DNA of 64,000 bases from Apoda limacodes (lineage: Eukaryota; Arthropoda; Insecta; Lepidoptera; Limacodidae). The stretch is taken from NCBI GenBank assembly GCA_946406115.1, contig OX291550.1:29426722-29490721 (forward strand). The letters run 5' to 3'. Each line of letters starts with the position of its first letter. The stretch's first letter is position 1. Below, piece after piece: positions 57,487 to 64,000 of the stretch. The position numbers were made by a program, and so were the translations under genes. The notes beneath the pieces are model-generated. The model was not told the DNA's origin and searched no databases. It saw only the letters and a list, made by a program, of their open reading frames with translations.

Positions 57487-58445
57487 GTACCTCCACCTTA
57501 CAGAAAACCGCGGCCATAATAACGCTAACATTGAGTAGTATTGTGTTTCTGGCGGTGAGTAAGGTTACCAGAGCTCCTGAGGATTCGATGCGTGGACAGC
57601 GGAGGACCGGCGGTGCTTATTGCTGTCATTGCTCGGCGTAGACGCGGCGTGCTGGTACGGCGGTCAGTGAGACCTAATGAAACCGCTGGCAGCCCGCAGG
57701 TTGAACGGGTTACCTAACCCAGGGATCACTTAATCTTCGCCCTGGGAGGCTGATCCACCTGTGTAAAGTCTCCGAAGTAGTAGTCGTGCTAGAGAAGGAG
57801 ACCGGAGTGGACCCGGCTTCTACAACAGAGGGGGATCAGGGACCCTTCCGCCCGCCGTGCCAGCAAACGTATAATCTGTGCCGAGGTTCGAAAGTTTTAG
57901 TACAACACCTTTTGTGTGAATCCTCATGTTTAGTCTTCGTAACTTTTTTGAAGAAAATGGCAAGAAGTATGAAGAAAAGAGTTTTTTCAGCGGCCGCTCC
58001 ATCCACATTTATTGTTGACTTTTGTAACATTAAGGGTATTCACGCCAATCTTAATGCAGTACACCACCATCTGGAAACTGTGCAGCTGACCATTCTTTTT
58101 CTAACGGATACGCAGATATCCTGCTCAGCCGATGCCACCTACATTATCCCGGCTACGAACTCAAGCACAATTTTGTAAGTCGTGCCGGTGTATGTATGTT
58201 CGTCCGGGAGGATATTTGTTGTCGTCGCCTTCATAGCCTTGAAGACAGGGACCTGCCGATATTGTGGGTGCGCGTAGATCACAGTGGCCACACTCGTATC
58301 TATCCGCGCCTATACAGGTCTCATAGCGGTGACACGGACGTAGCTCGACTCTTCACCTGAGTTTGACGACTGACAAAGTTCTAGAGCAATATCCCACAGC
58401 AGAACTAGTTATTTTGGGAGACTCCGACGCCCACCATCAACTAAA
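57487..58445 (+). mobile_element. jockey-like LINE copy G, 5' UTR and endonuclease start
   Basis: The 5' UTR (57487 to about 57956) matches the reverse of 10993-11495 in copy C; both begin near ACCTTACAGAAAACCGCGG. The ORF starts with ATG at 57957: MARSMKKRVFSAAAPSTFIV, IKGIHANLNAVHHHLETVQL and LFLTDTQIS are the N-terminal endonuclease strands, with a decayed continuation to about 58440 (TTTTGGGAGACTCCGACGCC corresponds to the LGDFNAH block, with changes at key residues). The copy then ends. It is 3'-truncated or deleted, which is unusual for target-primed integration and implies later loss. Confidence 0.8.
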
Positions 58446-61120
58446 CAATAAGTGTGTCGAGTCGAACTGTATGTGCAATCCTGTTAGAAATAAAATAAAA
58501 CTTAAAAAAATAATCCGACTTCAAAAATCCACCAAAAAGTAAAAAAAGAGGGCTGAAACATACATACTGCCAGAACATTGAGGTTTATACTATACTTCCC
58601 TTGGCGTCGGATGCCAATAAACAATTTCTACTTCCTCACCAGCCTTCACCCTTCGGACTTCAGACTTCCCTACTGCATGTTTGGGCACGACCTACCTTTT
58701 TACTTCCCTGAAAAACCAGAGGTGTATACAAATAATTTACTTGAGATATTAAGAAAAAGACTCATTGGTCATGTACCAACCGGGATCAAACCTACACCTC
58801 CTATCAAAACCGCCTATTTACCTACTTTGTTCAAATCTCCGAAGCCTAAAATAAAAAACAAAAAACATGACAAGTTTTCCTGCAATTTAACTTTTAGATT
58901 GCAGGAAAACTTGTCTTAAAATAATCTGATAAATTCCTCAACATTTTGCGTAAAAATCTTATATTTTTTTTAGTTATCACAAACGAATTTGGGTCAGATT
59001 AAACAGAAAACATGGTGTAACTTATTTATCTTACCAAGCCCTCTTCACGCTAGTTTCATTCGAACTTGTCTAGTTCATTGCTGCACTATAGTCCGTTAAA
59101 TTATCTACTAGCTATCGACGGCAGAAACCAGGTTATGTTCTGTTATTTTTTTTTGAGGTGCCTGTTACTATAACGTCTGCAAATGCAACAGACTTTCTTA
59201 TAAGTACTGCGATGGTATAGTTAAATAGTTAACCTTCCTAGGAATGGGTTGCACTAACCTTTGACTTTAACCAGTCATCAAAAGTGGGAGATGTATGGAA
59301 ATTTCTATCGTCAGCTTTTAACGTCAAAGTTAGTTGGTACAACCCAGACTAAAACCTATGCCTCAGAGATACCATAGGTAATTGTTTGTAAATTCCATGA
59401 ATTGAACTTTTGTGAAGCACAAATATTGTATTTAGGCACATCTGAAGCCCTGCCCTAATAAGGAAATAGATAAATCATTTAAAGCTACGATAGGTTTAGG
59501 CTAGATCGCGCTAATACGCCATTATGCAAAAGTTTAACATCTGAAAGATTGCAAAAATTAATTTAACTTTAGTTTTTGTAAATATTGACACAAAATATTG
59601 CAAAATTGGAAATCTCGCATGTAACAACGATATCCAGGTCCCATAGTTTCTTAAAAACTAGTAAAATATCGGATGATTGGGTCAATGATGAACCATTCAA
59701 CTAAATAATGTTGGTATGTATTTCTTTAAAAAAACATGAAACCACGTGAATAGACCATTTAGATACAACATGACTGGACATGACAAACAAACACTAAACA
59801 AATAAATATAAACTATAAAATACCTAGTACACGGTCCAGTGCTAACACAGTTTAGAAGTCTTAAAGGGTCTGGACCAATGAGGGAAGAGGGAGAAGGGAC
59901 AACGTTTTCTGCCCTGTCGCGTTCGTCTGTTCTCCTCGTACATGAGCTCCTTTCTACGAGTGCCCGACTCTAAGTACTTCTCTAGCATTTTCTTTTACCC
60001 AGACCAGAAAGAAGTAAGAAATGCTGGCAAGAAGACCTTGATAAACCTCAACGAATAAGATAAGGGGACGATGAACACCCTGCGATACGCAGAATTTGTA
60101 AAATGTACAGCAACTGCAATACCAACCTTGCCTGATTCCCCACCACCACAGACAAAAACTCGTGTGACTGGGTATGGGCTACCAGCAATAAAGGTCTCTT
60201 ATATATCGATACAATGCGCGTAGAGATTGCTCCTCAGACCCTGTTTCCAATGGTGACTAGCAAATGCAAAATAGGGTCGAAGTGGTCTATCGTATGCTCT
60301 TTTTGCAAGGGGCAAAATTGCAACAACTACACCCCTTCATCCTGTACGAGAAGAACGAACGAACGAGAAAGGACAGAAAACATTGTCTAGGTATGTTTGT
60401 TTGTTTAGGTCTAGACGCAGATTAAGATCAGGCCCTTCTAAAAGTCTAAACTGTGGTAGAATTGGACCGTGATGACGAGGATATGGATGACTCGACACCA
60501 TATTACGACCCACCTCCAACTCCAGAGAACGTTATACCTCCTTCCCATTCCCTCCAATAATCCGGTCTGTGTGACCCGGCTTCCAAAAGGCCGAAAGTCT
60601 AAACTGTGTTTTTACTTGATCGTGTAAATATTAAATGAATTTAAACTTAATATGTATTGTTTACATTTATGTTTACGTTTATTTGTTTAGTGTTTAGTGT
60701 ATGTAATGTTACTTCTAAAATGTCAAATTCACATTCTCGCACTTTTTTTTTAAGAAATACATACCAAAACTATTTAGTAAAATGTTTTCATCATTTATCC
60801 GATTGCCAGTGCCAGCCAAACAGTTGCAAACTTGGGTATAAACTACTGTTAGGGGATCTAACATCATACAAAATATATTGTAGTTACAAACGCGTTTACG
60901 GTGTTTGATGTTGTTATCGACTGGCCTTACTGAGTGATTTCGTTTTTATAAACTGGAAATGACTACAATTCCAACACTTGTCCAAATTTTTAAAGCGTGT
61001 ATTGCATTTAGTTGTTATTAAGTCAGTTAAATAATAAGACTGGGTTGTTATCCAGTTCATTGATTATAAGTGGTAGTAAAAAGTAAATACATGTACTAAA
61101 AAACAAATAATCTTTCGTCC
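58446..61120. other. intergenic DNA with a possible coding relic
   Basis: A + strand frame at 58578-58919 (113 codons) has no recognised domain and ends in the hairpin at 58869-58915. About 59850-60575 has a more balanced composition and on + ends with DSTPYYDPPPTPENVIPPSH before a TAA near 60560, which looks protein-like, but the frame is broken upstream and I cannot name the family. Confidence 0.35.
58869..58915. repeat. perfect hairpin, 18-bp arms, 11-nt loop
   Basis: GACAAGTTTTCCTGCAAT, loop TTAACTTTTAG, then ATTGCAGGAAAACTTGTC, an exact inverted copy. Confidence 0.92.
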
Positions 61121-61350
61121 GCTCCGTGGCTCAGTGGGTAATGCCCCGACTGCTGAATATAGGGCGTGGTTCGATTTCTGCATACGACACAACATTTATT
61201 ATTTGTGTTTGTCTTAAAACTGGGTGTTTCCTATGTATATTATACATGTATTTACAAAAAAACTGTATGTATTTGTATCCGTTGTCTGGCATGGTAAGCA
61301 CCAGCTTTGCTTAGTTTGGGATCAGACGGCGTTGTGTGTTATGTCCAAAA
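61121..61350 (+). mobile_element. tRNA-derived SINE, copy 3
   Basis: GCTCCGTGGCTCAGTGGGTA (box A region) and GTGGTTCGATTTCTGC (a decayed box B) are followed by a tail with AACTGGGTGTTTCCTATG and TTTGCTTAGTTTGGGATCAG, as in copy 2. It is more diverged than copy 2. Confidence 0.8.
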
Positions 61351-61473
61351 TATTATTCTTATTATTATAAATACTAACAAAAAATAAGAATATAACAAAT
61401 TCATCTCATAGTAATTTATATAGCATTGTGTGATTAACATGCACATCATTAGTATAATAATCGCTATATACAG

Positions 61474-62525
61474 GCATATCGCTATTACCTCTCTCTTCTG
61501 CAAGGTGATGGAGCGTGTGATCAACACACAGATTCTAAGATACCTAGAAGAACACGAGCTGGTCAGTGACCGTCAATATGGCTTTCGCCACGGTCGCTCG
61601 ACTGGTGACCTTTAAGTGTATCTCACACACCGATGGGCACTAGCTATTGAGAGTCAGGGGGAGGCATTGGTATGTAGTCTGGACATAGCAAAGGCGTTCG
61701 ATTGGGTCTGGCACCAGGGTCTTCTATCGAAGTTGCCATCTAACGAAGTGCCCGAGGGTTTGTGCAAATGGGTGGCTAGCTTTTTGTCCGGCAGACGCAT
61801 ACAAACCGTAGTTGAATATAGTTGCCCTGAAAGCATTTCCTACGGTTTTTCTACTGCATATCACTGACAGGTTGGACATCAACAACATAAGGTGAAGCTA
61901 GCGTTCAAAAAACTATGTGTAAAGAACAGAGCGAGGCAGTACTTTACGTCGGGGTAAAGGTTGTTGCTTTCCAAGTCGCAAGTTCGGCCCCATATGAAGT
62001 ACTGCTGCCATCTCTGGGCGGGTGCACCCGGATACCACCTAGGCCCTTTTGACTCAATTCAACGACGGGCTGTGAGAATTGTCGACGATCCCGAACTCAC
62101 TTGCCATATCGAACCCTTAAGTCTGAGGAGAGACTTTGCTTCCCTGTGTGTGTTCTACTTCTTTTACAATGGGATGTGTTCTGAGGATTTGTTCGAAATT
62201 ATGCCCACGGCTACTTTATATCATCGCACCGTTCGACATCGACAGGGAATTTATTCTCACACTTTAGAACCGAAATGGTTACGTACAGTGCGGTTTCAGA
62301 GAAACGTCCTCCCGCGAACGCTTGGGTTGTGGAATGAACTCTCTGCCAAGGTTTTTCTAAGGACTACATTATGTAGTTCTTCAAGAAAGAAGTTTTTTGA
62401 TTTTTGAAGCGTCGACAACGCGCGAGTGATAGCCCTGGTGTTACAAGCGTCCATAAGCTACGGTGACCGCTTACCATCAGGAGGACCGTATGCTCGTTTG
62501 CCACCTTAGTGGTATTAAAAAAAAA
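61474..62525 (+). mobile_element. jockey-like LINE copy H, catalytic core deleted
   Basis: It starts within the reverse transcriptase (TATCGCTATTACCTCTCTC), reads QYGFRHGRSTGDL, then a stop at 61613-61615, DIAKAFD with a change to W after it (61680-61700), and then loses two blocks: GVPQGSVLSP (near 61845) and the YADD segment (near 61890). The C-terminal part (61961-62407) continues with KSQVRPHMKYCCHLWAG. The 3' end has GCCACCTTAGTGGTATT and an A tail. It is inactive. Confidence 0.9.
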
Positions 62526-63394
62526 CTTTCTGGCCTTTATCATCCTCTTAAAGAACAATGTATCCGTTTTTACAATAAAATCCCTGCAGAAGTATATGAT
62601 TTAAAAAAAAAAAAAATCTCATAAAGACTACCTCGATGATTATCGGCATGGGATTAAATTACTTTTTTTTAACATAACATAGTTTAATTGTCAAATTTAA
62701 AATTTAAAAGATCGACTGCTTGGGAGTTTCTTTCGCCGTTTCTCTCGCCAAAAAAATATTTTGATTTTGAAATAATAGTTGGTGGTTGACTTCAAAAAAG
62801 TGATTTGATATCCTATTTTGGAGAAATAAAACAACTTACATCAAAAGCATTTGAATTTAAACTTAATATGTACTATTTTATAAAATTATTAGCATTTGTT
62901 TACAAATATGATAATAACTACGCAGCTAGTAATTTAAAAGAGTTAGCACAGATAAAATACTAGTTACAGAGATAGCCTATTTACGAAGTCGGTCATAATG
63001 ATATTGTTTATATAAATAAGATTCCATTCTATTTTAAACAAAGGAAAAGTTTTAGAAATAAACATGTCGTAATATAAAGTGTACTTACAGTTATAGATAA
63101 AAGACGATAACCTCTTTATCAATTGAATGGTAAATTTTATAAATAGCGACTAACTAAAAGGCATTCGCTTATCTTAGTTGTTAGAGGTCAATAAAAGTTA
63201 TAACTTGAATAACTGGCCAAGTGCGCTTTGTACAGTGCTGGTGAAGATTCCGCAGCACTAAAATTATTACCAGAATTAACTCAAAAACTTGTCAGCAGGT
63301 TTTGTTTATAACAATTTTCGTTAAAAACATATCAATACATATATGACATTGGTATTTAATTCTATTTTGAAAGAAATGAATATTTAAGCTTTAA
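62526..63394. other. 3' flank of the partial GH32 gene, no other gene
   Basis: AT-rich DNA with no convincing coding sequence or repeat. On the - strand this is downstream of the partial GH32 copy. Confidence 0.5.
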
Positions 63395-64000
63395 TCACTC
63401 CGGTACACTTCTCTTTAAACGATAAGCTTCTATTGTCAGTATCTGGTTACTTAAGTTCGTGATCTTCCAACCACCCTCAGGGTATACCCTGCTGCTAAAC
63501 ACTGCTTCACCTTCTCCACAGAATAATTCCAAGGAACTTATATCCAGGAAGATCCTCCACAAATACGATCCTACTGGTTTCCACTCAGCATGCTGTATGT
63601 TTCCATTTCTTTCAACAGCGACTTTTTTCCCTTCCGGATCCCATTTGAGCCTAGCTTGATCACCACCGTTGATACCTTCGATGATTAACTCGATTTTTTC
63701 TTCCAAATTACAACTAATAATAATTTCTGCTAATTTACCTAAGTCTAAACTTTGTTCTATTGCGAATTCTCCAATTATAATTATACTACTCCTCAGGTCA
63801 GTCATTGCATCTATTGGGTTAAATAGAAGCTGATTATTATTACTAAGCTTCACTTCTCTTACGATGGTCATTGCATTTATCCACCCATCGCTATGTTCTT
63901 TATAAGTTTCTTCCCATTTAGCAAACCAAGCAATGAGGTACCTTTTTTTATCTTTCACCATTGTCTGCGCTGCATAGAAGTCGTGCCCGTAATCAATTTC
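63395..64000 (-). CDS. beta-fructofuranosidase, GH32, C-terminal part (runs off window)
   Basis: The last 201 codons of a third GH32 paralogue. The open frame continues unbroken to the right edge with EIDYGHDFYAAQT, so the first part of the gene, including the catalytic Asp and Glu motifs, lies beyond the window. Present here are the end of the propeller (KKRYLIAWFAKWEE, a conserved block) and the beta-sandwich with SLELFCGEGEAVFSSR. The protein ends SVPE like the other two. There are no stops or frameshifts in the visible part. Orientation matches the gene at 48319-49785. Function cannot be judged without the missing N-terminal half. Confidence 0.9.
   Translation of the reverse strand, partial: EIDYGHDFYAAQTMVKDKKRYLIAWFAKWEETYKEHSDGWINAMTIVREVKLSNNNQLLFNPIDAMTDLRSSIIIIGEFAIEQSLDLGKLAEIIISCNLEEKIELIIEGINGGDQARLKWDPEGKKVAVERNGNIQHAEWKPVGSYLWRIFLDISSLELFCGEGEAVFSSRVYPEGGWKITNLSNQILTIEAYRLKRSVPE

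Noticed and set aside
58578..58919. 113-codon plus-strand frame as a gene
   Set aside because: No domain recognised, it ends within a perfect hairpin, and its beginning overlaps a stretch resembling a dispersed repeat (ACTGCCAGAACATTGAGG).

Overview
This is a window of insect, almost certainly lepidopteran, nuclear DNA. The evidence is AT-rich intergenic sequence, many interspersed repeats of types familiar from moth and butterfly genomes (a tRNA-derived SINE, short repeats beginning ATACTAATATTATAAATGCG, and repeats ending near GACTCGCACTTGGC), and intronless GH32 beta-fructofuranosidase genes. Such genes are known in Lepidoptera as bacterial acquisitions (the Suc1/Suc2 group). The species cannot be named from the sequence alone.

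The only convincing host genes are three GH32 paralogues: a complete gene on + at 27555-29024 (489 aa), a complete gene on - at 48319-49785 (488 aa), and the C-terminal third of another on - at 63395-64000, which runs off the right edge. The two complete copies have a signal peptide and the full GH32 catalytic triad, so they should be secreted sucrose-hydrolysing enzymes. They form a dispersed tandem family, with 19.3 kb and 13.6 kb of transposon-filled DNA between them.

Nearly everything else is mobile DNA. A jockey-like LINE family occurs at about eight places (4.1, 7.7, 9.9-11.5, 35.8-37.7, 50.4-51.1, 52.3-54.5, 57.5-58.4 and 61.5-62.5 kb); the 35.8 kb copy is the best preserved. Remnants of two other LINE groups lie at 8.4-9.0 kb and 9.5-9.85 kb (RTE-like). 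DNA transposons include two MULE-like elements with long terminal inverted repeats and 8-bp target duplications (12750-15848 and 20071-22197), a foldback element (about 18770-20058), two or three hAT-related elements (22.7-23.2, 38.0-40.2 and 55449-56367, the last with perfect termini), two mariner/IS630-type relics (3.0-3.4 and 41.25-42.15 kb), a MULE transposase scrap (40.2-40.45 kb) and a decayed Crypton-type tyrosine recombinase gene (44.1-45.1 kb).

The most unusual pattern is that the two MULE-like elements have unrelated terminal repeats but share the same internal array: a monomer repeating at almost exactly 104 bp, centred on the palindrome GACAGCTGTC, with one block in each orientation. 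Several perfect short-loop hairpins (arms 13-36 bp) and a stretch of 5S rRNA sequence that keeps the internal promoter region are also present. Regions at 1-3.0, 16.5-18.7, 24.8-26.1, 31.2-35.8 and 42.2-44.1 kb show no convincing gene.
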